From assembly GCF_012927165.1 (NCBI RefSeq), contig NZ_JABBGA010000019.1, positions 42,919-106,918 on the forward strand: DNA of 64,000 nt, in the 5' to 3' direction. Each line of letters opens with the position of its first letter. Within the stretch, counting starts at the first letter, position 1. The notes beneath the pieces are model-generated. The model had not been told where the DNA came from, did not search any database, and was given only the letters and a program-made list of their open reading frames with translations. Below are positions 9,404 through 18,601 of the stretch, one piece after another. The translations under genes were made by a program, and so were the position numbers. Origin of the DNA: Zoogloea dura. GTDB taxonomy: Bacteria; Pseudomonadota; Gammaproteobacteria; Burkholderiales; Rhodocyclaceae.

Positions 9404-11431
9404 ATGATCAACAACAAGCCTATCGCCCGGCAGGTCGTCCTGCTGTGCACCCTCGGCGTCACCCTGATGGTCGCCATCCTGGTGGCCGCCGTGGCCATGC
9501 TGTCCCGCCAGAACGCCTTGTCCAAGGCCGAGGAATCCCTCGCCCTGCAGGCCGACATGACCATCTCGATGCTGGCCTATGCCCAGAACGCCCTGGAGAA
9601 GCGCTCCGTGGATGCGCTGGCCCAGTTCATCGAGAGCCTCGACGGCAAGCCGCGGCTGACCGGCGCCGACCTGCCCACCGGGGCGGCCAGCCTGCCCGGC
9701 CTGGCGGTCGGCCCCCACATCCTGAACGCCAACGCCGGCCTGCTGACGGCCTATGCCAAGCTGCACACCGATCGCGAGGCCGCCTTCCTGGTGCGCAAGG
9801 GCGACCGCTTCTACCGGGCCGCCACGCTGCTCAAGGACAAGGAAGGCAACTACCGCAATGGCGAGCTCGTCGACAACAACGGGGCCTACCCGGGCGTCCT
9901 GCTGGAGGGCAAGCCCTTCCTGGGCTCGCTGGAGCGCAACGGCAAGATGTTCGTGCTGGCCGCGGAGCCCCTCAAGGACGCCTCCGGCGCCGTCATCGGC
10001 GCGGTCACCATGCGGGTCGATGCCGAGAGCAACGTCAAGCTGATCAAAGACAAGCTGAAGGGGATCAAGGTTGGCAAGACGGGTTACCCCTACATCATTT
10101 CGGTGCCGTCGGGCGATGCCAAGGATGTGCGCTTCATCTACCACCCGAGCTTCGAGGGCAAGACCCTCAGCCAGGTGGATCCGCGGGTCCAGGACATTGT
10201 GCGCAGGCTGGTGGAGGCCAAGAACGGGACCCTCATCTACAAGTGGGGGCCGGCCGATGCCGAGGCCGACAAGATGGTGGTGGTGCGTGAGCTGCCCGAC
10301 CTGCACTGGCTGGTGGTCACCGGCTCGTGGGTCGAGGAGTTCGTCGAGGACGCCAACACCCTGCGCAACCAGATCGCCCTGCTGGCCGTTGGCTGCGGGG
10401 CGCTGCTGGTGATTGCGCTGGCCTTCTTCCTGGGCCGGCGCCTGAAGCCCCTGAGCCACCTGGCGGAGCTGGTGTCGCGCTTCGGCGGCGGCGACCTGAC
10501 CGTGAGGGCGGAGGCCCAGCCGGGCAGCCGCAATGAGATCGACCTGATCGGCAACAGCATCAATTCGGCCGCCGAGTCCATGCGCGCCCTGGCTGGCAGC
10601 ATCCGCCAGACCAGCGACCACCTGCAGCGGGCGGCGAGCAGCATGTCGTCCTCCTCGCAGGCGCTGGGCGAGACGACCCGCCAGCAGAGCAATTCTGCGG
10701 GGGACATGGCCAGCACCACGGAGAGCCTGACCCTCAGTGTCGAGCAGGTGGCCGGCAACGCGTCGGCGGCCCTGGACCTGACCCGCGAGACGGCGCTGTC
10801 GGTGGAGGAGGGGGTGAATTCGGTCAACGACACCATCACCCAGCTCAATGGCACCGCCGGCACGGTGCAGGACGCGGCCGTCCAGGTCGAGAAGCTGGGC
10901 CAGCGTTCGGCCGAGATCCACAAGGCGCTCAACGCGATCCGCGACATTTCCGAGCAGACCAACCTGCTGGCTCTCAACGCGGCCATCGAGGCTGCGCGCG
11001 CGGGTGAGCAGGGCCGGGGTTTTGCCGTGGTGGCTGACGAGGTGCGCAAGCTGGCCGAGCAGTCCGCCAAGTCTGCGTCCCTGATCGACACCATCCTCAA
11101 CAGCATCCAGGACAGCGTGACCTCGGTGGCTGGCACGGCCCGCCGGGCGGTGGACCAGGTGAGCGGCAACGTGGAGGCGTCGCGCCGGGTTGAAGCGGCC
11201 CTGCAGGCCATCCGCGAACGCGCGGAGCGCGTGTCCGGCGCCGTCGCCGAGATCGCCCGGGCGACCCGGGAGCAGAGCGAGGCCGGCCAGGCCTTGTCGC
11301 TCGGGATCGATTCGGTCGCCCGTTCCGTGGCGGACGCAACTCGCTCGGCCGACACCAACCGGACCCAGGCCGACGAGCTGCTGCAGATCGCCCGGGAGCT
11401 CGACAACGAGGTGGCGCGGCTGCGTTTGTGA
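9404..11431 (+). CDS. Methyl-accepting chemotaxis protein, Cache-type sensor
   Basis: A 675-aa transmembrane chemoreceptor. TM1 is about residues 10-34, then a roughly 290-residue periplasmic ligand domain resembling a single Cache fold, TM2 about 324-345, a HAMP domain, and a long coiled-coil signalling domain with the conserved hairpin tip [20 protein letters not shown] (about residue 516). There is no NWETF-type CheR tether at the C-terminus. It would signal through CheA/CheW; none is in the window. ATG 9404 is chosen because GAAGAAG precedes it; ATG 9389 is also possible. Cache receptors often bind small carboxylates or amino acids, but the ligand is unknown. Confidence 0.92.
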   Translation: MINNKPIARQVVLLCTLGVTLMVAILVAAVAMLSRQNALSKAEESLALQADMTISMLAYAQNALEKRSVDALAQFIESLDGKPRLTGADLPTGAASLPGLAVGPHILNANAGLLTAYAKLHTDREAAFLVRKGDRFYRAATLLKDKEGNYRNGELVDNNGAYPGVLLEGKPFLGSLERNGKMFVLAAEPLKDASGAVIGAVTMRVDAESNVKLIKDKLKGIKVGKTGYPYIISVPSGDAKDVRFIYHPSFEGKTLSQVDPRVQDIVRRLVEAKNGTLIYKWGPADAEADKMVVVRELPDLHWLVVTGSWVEEFVEDANTLRNQIALLAVGCGALLVIALAFFLGRRLKPLSHLAELVSRFGGGDLTVRAEAQPGSRNEIDLIGNSINSAAESMRALAGSIRQTSDHLQRAASSMSSSSQALGETTRQQSNSAGDMASTTESLTLSVEQVAGNASAALDLTRETALSVEEGVNSVNDTITQLNGTAGTVQDAAVQVEKLGQRSAEIHKALNAIRDISEQTNLLALNAAIEAARAGEQGRGFAVVADEVRKLAEQSAKSASLIDTILNSIQDSVTSVAGTARRAVDQVSGNVEASRRVEAALQAIRERAERVSGAVAEIARATREQSEAGQALSLGIDSVARSVADATRSADTNRTQADELLQIARELDNEVARLRL

Positions 11432-11449
11432 TGCTGTGTTCGAGCGGGT

Positions 11450-11589
11450 GTGCGTTTGCTGGGGGGCTTTCCGTTGTTTTGAGTTGAATTGGCCGGGAAT
11501 TTCCCACGGCCGGGTGTGCAAACCCGGCCGTGGGAAATTCCCGGCCAATCCAAGGTGAAAAACAGGAAAGCCGCCCAGCAAAGGTACAG
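11450..11589. repeat. Palindromic MITE-like element with 28-bp perfect arms
   Basis: The core is a perfect inverted repeat: arm 11488-11515 and arm 11522-11549 (28 bp each) around a 6-base loop GTGCAA. Each arm contains the smaller palindrome GGGAATTTCCC. Symmetry continues imperfectly outward to about 11450 and 11589 (both flanks read TTTGCTGGG then GGCTTTCC towards the core). Being immediately 3' of the chemoreceptor it could act as a terminator-like hairpin, but its size suggests a mobile palindromic repeat. Confidence 0.75.
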
Positions 11590-11696
11590 ACGCAGTGCGA
11601 CCACCAAGACAGCCGCCCGCAGGAGCCAGATCGGAGTCCGCGGGCAGCTGAAACCGCCCCTCCATGGCCCTACATGGCCCCTGTAAGGTCGCCGCC

Positions 11697-11840
11697 GCCT
11701 CCTTTTTTTGAGCGACGGCGGGTCGGCGAGCAGGCTTGCCGCCCTAAAAAGAGGCGATCGAGGCTCGCCGAAGGTCGGCGTCGCTCAAATAAGGAGGGGC
11801 GTCGGCTCTGCGAAGATCGACGTCGCTCAAAAATGAGGCG
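11697..11840. repeat. Inverted plus tandem ~42-bp repeats
   Basis: Two imperfect direct units (11751-11793 and 11794-11834, the start of a third after) share the motif GAAG-TCG-CGTCGCTCAAA. An inverted copy at 11697-11731 pairs with 11763-11797, giving a stem of about 34 bp. It lies just beyond the stop of the dehydrogenase gene at 11869. Confidence 0.6.
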
Positions 11841-11868
11841 GTAGAGGGGTTCCGGAGGGCCCTCGCAG

Positions 11869-12996
11869 CTACCGCCGTAGCAGGCGGGGCGGGATGCGGT
11901 CCAGGGTGGTGCAGCCCGAGAGCGCCATGGCGATCTCCAGTTCGTCGCGCAGCAGGCGGATGACGTGGGCGACGCCCAGGGCGCCGGCGTTGGCGAGGCC
12001 GTAGATGTAGGGGCGGCCGATCAGCACCGCGCGGGCGCCCAGGGCCATCGCCTTGAGCACGTCGGTGCCGCGCCGGATGCCGCCGTCCACCAGCACGGGC
12101 AGGCTGTTTCCGACCGCATCGACGATGGCCGGGAGCACTTCGGCGGTGGGGGGCAGGGTGTCCAGGGTGCGCCCGCCGTGGTTGGATACGATGAGGCCGC
12201 CCACCCGCAGGCGGGCTGCTTCGAGGGCGTCGTCCTCGTCCATGATGCCCTTGAGCAGTACTGGCAGCCGGGTCTGGGCCAGCAGCCAGGCGATGTCGTC
12301 CCAGGTGGGCGCATGGCGCAGCAGGCCGTCGAAGAGGGCGCTCTGGCCGGGCTGCAGGGCGGTTTCGGGAAGCGGCGGCAGGCGCGACAGGTTCACCGCC
12401 GATATGCCCGGCGGGAGACGGAAGCCGGCCTGGCGCTCGCGGTCGCGGGCGCCGTTGCAGGGAGCGTCCACGGTGAGCACGAGGGCTTCGTAGCCGGCGG
12501 CTTCGGCACGCCGGATCAGCTCCAGGTTGAAGCCGCGGTCGTGCTGCAGGTAGAGCTGGAACCACAGCGGGCCGCGTCCGACGTCGTCGCGCACGGCATC
12601 GGCGATGGTCTCCAGGGGCAGGCTGGCCTGGGTGCTCAGCACCAGCCCGGCCTCCTGGGCGGAGGCGGCGCAGGCGGTGGCCATCTCGCCGTCAGGGTGG
12701 GCCATGCGTTGGTAGGCCACCGGGGCGAGCAGGATGGGGTGAGTGAGGGTCCGGCCGAGGAGGGGTACGCGGGTATGACCGCCGGCCACCCGGCGCAGGA
12801 TGCGCGGGTGCAGCTTCAGGTCGCTCCAGGCGGCCTGGTTGGCGCGCAGGGTGATCTCGTCGGCCGCCCCGCCGGCAAAGTAGGCCCAGGCGTTGGCGTC
12901 GAGCACGCCGCGGGCGTGACCTTCATGGTCACCGAGCGACACTACGCCGTGCGGAAGTGTGTCCAGGGCGGGGGCGGCGCTCACGTGTCGGCCCAC
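11869..12996 (-). CDS. FMN-dependent alpha-hydroxyacid dehydrogenase/oxidase
   Basis: A protein of about 375 aa of the LldD/glycolate oxidase/lactate monooxygenase family, which oxidises L-2-hydroxyacids to 2-oxoacids using FMN. Visible motifs: [15 protein letters not shown] near residue 91, [15 protein letters not shown], the Lys of VLLKGIM, the catalytic His in SNHGGRTLD, and the FMN-phosphate loops [14 protein letters not shown] and GRPYIYGLA. The start is uncertain: GTG 12996 overlaps the upstream hydroxylase gene by 16 bp, and a second GTG lies 4 codons in. The exact substrate cannot be assigned. Confidence 0.85.
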   Translation of the reverse strand: MGRHVSAAPALDTLPHGVVSLGDHEGHARGVLDANAWAYFAGGAADEITLRANQAAWSDLKLHPRILRRVAGGHTRVPLLGRTLTHPILLAPVAYQRMAHPDGEMATACAASAQEAGLVLSTQASLPLETIADAVRDDVGRGPLWFQLYLQHDRGFNLELIRRAEAAGYEALVLTVDAPCNGARDRERQAGFRLPPGISAVNLSRLPPLPETALQPGQSALFDGLLRHAPTWDDIAWLLAQTRLPVLLKGIMDEDDALEAARLRVGGLIVSNHGGRTLDTLPPTAEVLPAIVDAVGNSLPVLVDGGIRRGTDVLKAMALGARAVLIGRPYIYGLANAGALGVAHVIRLLRDELEIAMALSGCTTLDRIPPRLLRR

Positions 12997-13664
12997 ATGC
13001 GCAGGAGGTTGTGATAGGTGCCGGTGAGGGCCACCGCCTCTGCGGTCTCGCCGTGCTGGGTGCGCAGGCGCATCAGGGCCATGTCCAGGTCGAACAGCAG
13101 GCGGCGCTGCTCGTCGCTGCGGATCATGCTCTCGATCCAGAAGAAGCAGGCGATGCGGTGGCCGCGGGTGACTGGGGTCACTTCATGGACGCTGGTGCCT
13201 GGGTAGATCACCGCGTGGCCGGCGGGCAGCTTGACGCCGCGGGCGCCGTAGGTGTCCTGGACGAGCAGCTCGCCGCCGTCGTAGTCATCCGGCTCGGCCA
13301 GGAAGACGGTGCAGGACACGTCGGTGCGGACCCGCTCGCCGGTGTCGGCGCGGAAGCGGATGGCGTTGTCCACGTGGCCGCCATAGTAGGGCGTGTCGCC
13401 GCCATAGCGATTGACCCGCGGGGTGAAGATCTTCTTGGGCAGGGCAGCGCTGAGGAACAGCGGGTGGCGCTCGACCGCGCCCAGCACGATCTGGCGGATG
13501 CGCTGGGCGGCCTCGCAGTCGTGGGGGAGCTGCTGGTTGTTCTTGACGGTGGCGGCCTGGGGGCCGGCGCTGTCGCGGCCGTCGGCCCAGGGGGCGTCGA
13601 CCAGGGATTCCCGGGCGAGTCGCAATTCGGCGGCGGTGAGGAGTTCGGGGATCTGGAGAAGCAT
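12981..13664 (-). CDS. piuC: PKHD-type Fe(II)/2-oxoglutarate hydroxylase, PiuC/YbiX family
   Basis: 227 aa from ATG 13664. Double-stranded beta-helix features: [17 protein letters not shown] with the HxD iron ligands, then the distal His in [20 protein letters not shown], where the Arg would bind 2-oxoglutarate. PiuC-family genes characteristically sit next to catecholate siderophore receptors, as here: the TonB receptor is immediately upstream on the same strand. The actual hydroxylated substrate is unknown for the family. Confidence 0.88.
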   Translation of the reverse strand: MLLQIPELLTAAELRLARESLVDAPWADGRDSAGPQAATVKNNQQLPHDCEAAQRIRQIVLGAVERHPLFLSAALPKKIFTPRVNRYGGDTPYYGGHVDNAIRFRADTGERVRTDVSCTVFLAEPDDYDGGELLVQDTYGARGVKLPAGHAVIYPGTSVHEVTPVTRGHRIACFFWIESMIRSDEQRRLLFDLDMALMRLRTQHGETAEAVALTGTYHNLLRMWADT

Positions 13665-13765
13665 GGCGGATTCCAGGCGCTGAAAAGGCCAAATGGGCAA
13701 AGGTAAAGGGGGCCTGCCTCGCGGCATGCCCCCTGGATTTCACCTCGGTGCCGTGATGTCCTGCA

Positions 13766-16048
13766 TCAGAACTTCAGGCTGGCGGTGACGTAGTAGGTCC
13801 GGCCGAAGCCGGGGATGTAGTGGCCCGAGTAGAGGGAGTCGGCATACACCTTGTCGCTCAGATTGATCAGGTTGGCCTTGACGGTCAGGCGTTCCGGCAG
13901 CACTTCGTATTCGGCCATGGCGTCGTAGGTGACATAGCCTTCGGAGTACCAGCCCGGGTTGCGGTTCGGGGTCATCTTGGTGCGCCCGTTGGCGCCGATG
14001 CCGGCCCGCAGCTTCTCGGTGAATTGGTAGGTGGTCCACAAGGTGCCCTGATGTTTCGGGATCAGGGACGGACGGCGGCCTTCGCCTTCTGCACCTTCAG
14101 CGCCCTTGTCGATCTCGGCGTCCCAGATCCAGGTGTAGGACCCGAAGACTTCCCAGCGCGGGGTGATCTTGCCGATCACGTCGGTCTCGAAGCCGGTGGC
14201 GTGGCGCTTGCCGGACAGCACCGCAACGGGGATCAACGGGTCGGTGTTGCGCTCGTTGAGCTTGACGCCGCGGAACAGGGCAAGGCGGGTGCTCATGCGC
14301 CTGTCGGCGGAATCGAGCTTGGCACCCAGTTCGAGGTTCATGCTCTTCTCGGGCGGGGTGTTCACCGTGGCGGCGCTGTAGGAGTAGGTGTCACCCGAGG
14401 TATTGAACGAGGTGGCGTAGGACAGGTGGAAGGAGTGCAGCTCGCTGGGCTGGTACATCACGCCATAGCGCTGGCTCCACTTGTAGATGGCCTGCTCGTA
14501 CTGGGAGGTGGAGGCAACATTGGTGGCGCTCAGGTTGAACGCATCGTATTTGCCCGACATGGCGTCGAAGCGGACGCCGCCGAGCAGCTTCCAGTGATCG
14601 GCCACCTTGACCAGGTCCTGGGCGTAGATACCGCCGGACAGGGCTTCAAACTCGCTAGTCTTGCGCAGCTTGCGCAGGCCTTCATCGATCCAGGCACCGT
14701 CGTTGGTGTTGCCGTAGGTGGTGGTGGGCTTGGTGAGGGTCACTCCGCCCTGGGCCACGCTGCGGGCCCCCAGGACGATCTTCTTCTCCCAGGCGAAATC
14801 CACGCCGGTCAGCACTTCGTGCTTGAAGCCGAGTGCTTCGAACTTGGACGACAAGTCACTCTGCACGAAGAGGTTCTCCATGCTCTGCACCTTGAGCTGC
14901 GTTCCCCGGTTGATCACCGAGTTAGGGCTCAGGGTGGCGAGGGTCACGGCCTGGCCGCCGGGCTGCTGGGCGGCGCCCGCGAAGCGGACGGTGCCGGCGC
15001 GCTGGTCGCGCTCGAAGTCGCCCTTGCGGACCTTGGTCACCAGTTCGGTGTCGGCAGAGAAACGGTGGGTATGGGCGAAGGTGGCGTAGGTCGCGGTGCC
15101 GTTGTTGTAGTCGCTGGCCATCCCCCAGTAGCTCTTGGCGTCGGCCGGCAGCATGGTGGTGGCGCTGACCGGCGAACTGGCGTTGGGGCGGACCCACGGC
15201 AGGCCGTAATTCATCCCGTTGTTGTTGTCGAGATAGAAGAAGCCCACCTCGAACTCGTCGCGGGTGCCGATGCCCCAGCGGTAGTCGGCGGCAAAGCCCT
15301 TCTTGTCCAGGCTGGAGCCGGCGCCGTTGTTGTCGGCGATGGTGCGCATGGCATTCAGGCGCAGGGCGGATTCGTCGCCGGTCTTGACGTTCACGTCGAC
15401 CACCGCGCGGCGGTATTGGTGGCTGCCCAGGGTCAGGTCGATCTGGGACTGGTCGATCAGTTTGGCCTGCTTGTTCACCTGGTTGACCGCGCCGCCGGTG
15501 GAGCCGCGGCCGAACAGCATGGAGGCAGAGCCGCGCAGCACTTCGATGCGGTCCATGTTGAAGGTGTCCCGATCGTAGAAGGCCGGGTCGCGCATGCCAT
15601 CGATGAACAGGTCACCTGTCGAGTTGAGCGGGAAGCCGCGCAGGCGGATGTCTTCCTCACCGCCTTCGGCCGCCAGGAAGGTGATGCCCGAGGTCATCTT
15701 GAGCGCCTCCTTGACGGTGTCGATCTTGCGGTCGTCGAGAAGCTTCTCGGTCACCACGGTGACGGACTGGGGAATGTCGCGGAGGTCCTGCTTGCCCTTG
15801 CCGATGCGGGTGGTGGTGGCGCGCAGGGTTTCCTTGCCGTTCTGCTCGGTTTCGGCGGTGGCCTTGACGACCACCGGCTTGAGGGTCTTGACCTCTTCGC
15901 CCTGGGCCGGAGTCTGGGCGAGGGCGCTGAAGGAGGCTGCGAACATCATCGCGCCGAGGGGCAGGATGGCCTTGTCGGCGGAGATGGCGGCGGGGGGGCG
16001 CTGCTGCTGGGTGACCGGGCGGCGGCCGTGCTTGGGCTTGTGTGCCAT
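13766..16048 (-). CDS. TonB-dependent catecholate siderophore receptor (Fiu/PiuA-like)
   Basis: A 760-aa outer-membrane receptor with an N-terminal export segment ending near SALAQ, a plug domain (DLRDIPQSVTVVT, IRLRGFPLN, RIEVLRGSASMLFGRGSTGG) and a C-terminal 22-strand barrel ending in aromatic Phe (YYVTASLKF), the outer-membrane insertion signature. Siderophore-receptor features and the adjacent piuC gene favour catecholate iron chelates. A Fur box lies about 125 bp upstream. No TonB/ExbBD genes are in view. Confidence 0.92.
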   Translation of the reverse strand: MAHKPKHGRRPVTQQQRPPAAISADKAILPLGAMMFAASFSALAQTPAQGEEVKTLKPVVVKATAETEQNGKETLRATTTRIGKGKQDLRDIPQSVTVVTEKLLDDRKIDTVKEALKMTSGITFLAAEGGEEDIRLRGFPLNSTGDLFIDGMRDPAFYDRDTFNMDRIEVLRGSASMLFGRGSTGGAVNQVNKQAKLIDQSQIDLTLGSHQYRRAVVDVNVKTGDESALRLNAMRTIADNNGAGSSLDKKGFAADYRWGIGTRDEFEVGFFYLDNNNGMNYGLPWVRPNASSPVSATTMLPADAKSYWGMASDYNNGTATYATFAHTHRFSADTELVTKVRKGDFERDQRAGTVRFAGAAQQPGGQAVTLATLSPNSVINRGTQLKVQSMENLFVQSDLSSKFEALGFKHEVLTGVDFAWEKKIVLGARSVAQGGVTLTKPTTTYGNTNDGAWIDEGLRKLRKTSEFEALSGGIYAQDLVKVADHWKLLGGVRFDAMSGKYDAFNLSATNVASTSQYEQAIYKWSQRYGVMYQPSELHSFHLSYATSFNTSGDTYSYSAATVNTPPEKSMNLELGAKLDSADRRMSTRLALFRGVKLNERNTDPLIPVAVLSGKRHATGFETDVIGKITPRWEVFGSYTWIWDAEIDKGAEGAEGEGRRPSLIPKHQGTLWTTYQFTEKLRAGIGANGRTKMTPNRNPGWYSEGYVTYDAMAEYEVLPERLTVKANLINLSDKVYADSLYSGHYIPGFGRTYYVTASLKF

Positions 16049-16173
16049 GAATGAGCCTCTCGATATGAAATCGTCCCGTGGGGGGACTGTGGGGTTTCAC
16101 GATCCGAGGCTGGCTGGCTTGGCTAGCGATTGGCTGGCTTGCCCAAAAGATCTTGTAACAAGATTAACGCAAA

Positions 16174-16188
16174 TGAGAATGATTGGCA
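16174..16188 (-). promoter_or_regulatory. Fur box upstream of the siderophore receptor
   Basis: TGAGAATGATTGGCA matches the 7-1-7 Fur core TGAnAATnATTnTCA at all but one fixed position. It sits between the receptor start (16048) and the stop of the Fe3+-binding protein gene (16280), so it most likely represses the receptor-piuC operon under iron sufficiency. Confidence 0.75.
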
Positions 16189-16279
16189 ATAACTTGGTGG
16201 GCGCTGCAGCATCCGGATGTCCCCCTGCCGCGCCGGATCGAGGTGTGAGCCTCCCGCCGGCGGGCACGGGGGGCGGGGA

Positions 16280-17308
16280 TCAGCGGAAGCCGGCCCGGTC
16301 GTAGATGCGCTGGGCTTCGACGATGGTGTCGGCGAGCTTGCCGACCGGCATCGCATCGGCCTTGAAGTTGCTGCCCATGGTCTCGAGGCCGCGGTTGGAG
16401 ATCTTCACGCCGGCCACCACCGGCCATTCGTTGTTGCCGTTGGCGAAGTAGTTCTGGGCATCGGGGGAGGCCAGGTACTCGAGGAACTTGACCGCTGCCT
16501 CCTTGTGCGGTGCGTGCTTCAGCATGCCCCCGCCGGAGATGTTGATATGGGTGCCGTAGCTGGCCTGGTTGGGCCAGACCACGCCGAGCCGCTCCACGGC
16601 CTTGCGGTCGTCCGGCTTGTCGGACTTGAACATGCGGGCCAGGTAGTAGGAGTTGACCAGGGCCACGCCGCATTCGCCGGCGCCCACGGCCTTGATCTGG
16701 TCGGTATCACCGCCCTTGGGGGCGCGGGCAAAGTTGGCCACCAGGCCCTTGGCCCATTCCTCTGTTTTGGCCGCGCCGATGTGCTGGATCAGGGCTGAGC
16801 CGAGCGATAGGTTGTAGGCGTGGTTGCCGGAGCGGGTGCACACCTTGCCCTTGAGCTCGGGCTTGGCCAGGTCTTCGTAATTGCGGACCTGGTCGGCCTT
16901 GACGTCGAGCTTGTTGTAGACAATGACGCGGGCGCGGGTGGAGTAGGCGAACCAGCGGTCGGTACGCAGGTTGGCCGGAATGGCCGATTTGAGCAGGGCC
17001 GAATCGACGGTGGCAAAGATCCCCGCCTGGTCGGCTGCGGCCAGGCGGGCGGCGTCGACGGTGATGAAGACGTCGGCCGGGCTGTTGGCGCCCTCGTTGC
17101 GGATGCGCTCGAGGAGCTCTTCTTCCTTGCCTTCGATGCGGTTGATCTTGATGCCGGTCTTGGCCGTGAAGTTCGTGTAGAGCGCTTCGTCGGTCTGGTA
17201 GTGGCGGGCGGTGTAGAGATTGAGTTCGGTGTCGGCCGCCACGGAGGTGCCGGCGATGCCAATGCCGGCCAGCAGGGTGGCGAGGATCTTGAAGTGGGTC
17301 ATGGTCAT
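16280..17308 (-). CDS. futA: Periplasmic Fe(III) ABC-transporter binding protein (FutA/IdiA-like)
   Basis: A 342-aa protein with a Sec signal peptide (cleavage after TSVAA, about residue 25). Family features: NLYTARHYQTDEALY at the mature N-terminus, EGKEEELLERI, and NSYYLARM, the tandem-Tyr Fe(III) ligands. FutA proteins deliver ferric iron to a FutB permease and FutC ATPase. Neither follows here: downstream is the receptor gene, upstream an unrelated regulator. It therefore works with a permease elsewhere. A Fur-like box precedes it. Confidence 0.9.
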   Translation of the reverse strand: MTMTHFKILATLLAGIGIAGTSVAADTELNLYTARHYQTDEALYTNFTAKTGIKINRIEGKEEELLERIRNEGANSPADVFITVDAARLAAADQAGIFATVDSALLKSAIPANLRTDRWFAYSTRARVIVYNKLDVKADQVRNYEDLAKPELKGKVCTRSGNHAYNLSLGSALIQHIGAAKTEEWAKGLVANFARAPKGGDTDQIKAVGAGECGVALVNSYYLARMFKSDKPDDRKAVERLGVVWPNQASYGTHINISGGGMLKHAPHKEAAVKFLEYLASPDAQNYFANGNNEWPVVAGVKISNRGLETMGSNFKADAMPVGKLADTIVEAQRIYDRAGFR

Positions 17309-17377
17309 GGTCGGGGTCGGAACACGTGGAAGTCTGATGACGTGCCGATGTTATCGAGACTTTCTATTGTTTGCAAA

Positions 17378-17392
17378 TGAAAGTCATTCTTG
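17378..17392 (-). promoter_or_regulatory. Fur-like box upstream of futA
   Basis: TGAAAGTCATTCTTG, with flanking GCAAA, partly matches the Fur 7-1-7 core and is 70-84 bp upstream of the futA start. It overlaps the last codons of the WYL regulator gene. Confidence 0.6.
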
Positions 17393-18097
17393 TTTGGTCG
17401 ATGGTGCGGGGCTGGCCTGGTCGTCCTCCTGCTGCACCGACATCAGGTAGCGGACCAGCATGCCGGTGCTGTCGAAATGTTCGTCGAGCGGAGTCAGGTG
17501 GGCGATCCGGTCGAGGCGGAAGCTACGGAAACCGCCGCGCAATTCGCACCATGCGCCGAGGGTCCAGGTTTCGCCCCAGAACACCAGGCCGAGGGGCTGG
17601 ATGACCCGCTCGCTGGCCAGGCCGTCGGCCCGGGCGTAGGCGATGCGGACTTTGTGATGGGCTGCGATGCTGGCGCGCAGGGCTGTCATTGGCGCGCGCA
17701 TGGCCTCCGGCACATGGAAGCCGGGGACCAGCAGCGCATCCCGCGCCGGGTCCTGGCGCAGGGCCTGGGGCAACACCGATTCGATGCGCATCAGGGCGCG
17801 CTCGGCGGCCCGTCCCAGGGCCGGGTCGGCCCAGCTGCGCACCATGCGGCTGCCCAGGGCCAGGGCCGCCAGCTCCTCGGCGTCGAACATCAGGGGCGGC
17901 AGGCGGTAGCCCGGCCGCATCAGGTAGCCCACCCCGGCCTCGCCGCTGATCGGTACGCCGGAGCGGCCGAGATCGGCCACGTCCCGGTAGATGGTGCGCT
18001 CCGACACTTGCAGGGCGTCGGCCAGCTCACGGGCGGTGACGGCGCGGCCCCGGTCGAGCAGCAGGACGATCTGGAACAGGCGGTCGGCACGGCGCAT
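17384..18097 (-). CDS. YafY-type HTH-WYL transcriptional regulator
   Basis: A 237-aa protein. The N-terminal HTH_11 winged helix (RLFQIVLLLDRGRAVTARELA through SERTIYRDVADL) is followed by GVGYLMRPGYRLPPLMF and a C-terminal WYL-type sensor domain (RVIQPLGLVFWGETWTLGAWCELR). Such proteins bind DNA and sense ligands or nucleic acids. It is divergent from a VOC-family gene, with two identical inverted repeats in between, so it probably controls itself and that gene. Confidence 0.87.
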   Translation of the reverse strand: MRRADRLFQIVLLLDRGRAVTARELADALQVSERTIYRDVADLGRSGVPISGEAGVGYLMRPGYRLPPLMFDAEELAALALGSRMVRSWADPALGRAAERALMRIESVLPQALRQDPARDALLVPGFHVPEAMRAPMTALRASIAAHHKVRIAYARADGLASERVIQPLGLVFWGETWTLGAWCELRGGFRSFRLDRIAHLTPLDEHFDSTGMLVRYLMSVQQEDDQASPAPSTKQE

Positions 18098-18105
18098 GGG
18101 GGGCT

Positions 18106-18125
18106 CCTGACATAAGGCTGTCAGG
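18106..18125. promoter_or_regulatory. Operator 1 of the WYL regulator
   Basis: A perfect dyad CCTGACA-N6-TGTCAGG, 9 bp upstream of the regulator ATG. The same dyad recurs at 18159-18178 with the spacer changed by one base. Placement over the regulator's leader suggests autoregulation. Confidence 0.7.
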
Positions 18126-18158
18126 ATACTTCGTCTTTGAAGCGCTCTGGCGGTGCCT

Positions 18159-18178
18159 CCTGACAGAAGGCTGTCAGG
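18159..18178. promoter_or_regulatory. Operator 2 of the WYL regulator
   Basis: The second copy of CCTGACA-N6-TGTCAGG, centred 53 bp (about five helical turns) from the first and 54 bp upstream of the VOC gene ATG. Confidence 0.7.
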
Positions 18179-18231
18179 AGGGGGCGTGCAGACTGAGTGC
18201 TCCTGTCATTCTTCAAACAAGGGAGTACATC

Positions 18232-18600
18232 ATGCAGCGACTGATCAACTGGTTCGAAATTCCGGCCTCCGACTTGGCCCGGGCCCAGGCCTTCTACGAG
18301 GAGACCTTCCAGGTGAAGCTCCGCGTCGAGAACATGGGCGACATCCAGCTGGCCGTCTTTCCGTACGCGGAGCCGGCCACCGGCGGCGCCCTGCTGGCCT
18401 GCCCGGAGGGGCGCCCGGGCGAGCACGGCGTGGTCATCTACCTGGACGGCGGCGCCGACCTGGCGCAGCCCCTGGCCCGCGCCGTGGCGGCGGGGGGCCG
18501 GGTGCTGATGCCGAAGACCCTGATCAGCCCGGAGATCGGCCACATCGCTCTGTTTGCCGACAGCGAGGGCAACCGCATCGGCCTGCACTCGCCGGGCTGA
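18232..18600 (+). CDS. VOC-superfamily (glyoxalase/bleomycin-resistance-like) protein
   Basis: A 122-aa single-domain vicinal-oxygen-chelate protein. It begins with NWFEIPASDLARAQAFYEE (strand-helix) and ends GHIALFADSEGNRIGLHSPG, the usual metal-binding C-terminal strand. AAGGGAG precedes the ATG. Such small VOC proteins may be enzymes or binding proteins; it is probably induced through the divergent WYL regulator. Function unknown. Confidence 0.85.
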   Translation: MQRLINWFEIPASDLARAQAFYEETFQVKLRVENMGDIQLAVFPYAEPATGGALLACPEGRPGEHGVVIYLDGGADLAQPLARAVAAGGRVLMPKTLISPEIGHIALFADSEGNRIGLHSPG

Positions 18601-18601
18601 G

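Larger units (their letters stand above)
11432..11868. other. 437-bp repeat-rich intergenic region
   Basis: Between the chemoreceptor and the convergent hydroxyacid dehydrogenase. It holds a long palindromic element (11450-11589), about 100 bp of unremarkable sequence, and a second inverted/tandem repeat patch (11697-11840). I see no credible gene; reading frames here are repeat-derived. Confidence 0.6.

Noticed and set aside
11488..11549. Simple rho-independent terminator of the chemoreceptor
   Set aside because: No U-run on either side, and symmetry extends far beyond a terminator; kept as a palindromic element that may incidentally terminate.
9170..11665. Long minus-strand open frames (up to 831 codons) opposite the chemoreceptor
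   Set aside because: The plus strand has an unmistakable chemoreceptor with complete domains; the opposite frames are low-complexity, Arg/Pro/Gly-rich and typical of high-GC antisense.
13820..16054. A 744-codon plus-strand frame opposite the TonB receptor
   Set aside because: Antisense of a full receptor with plug and barrel motifs; the product is Gly/Val/His-rich without domains.
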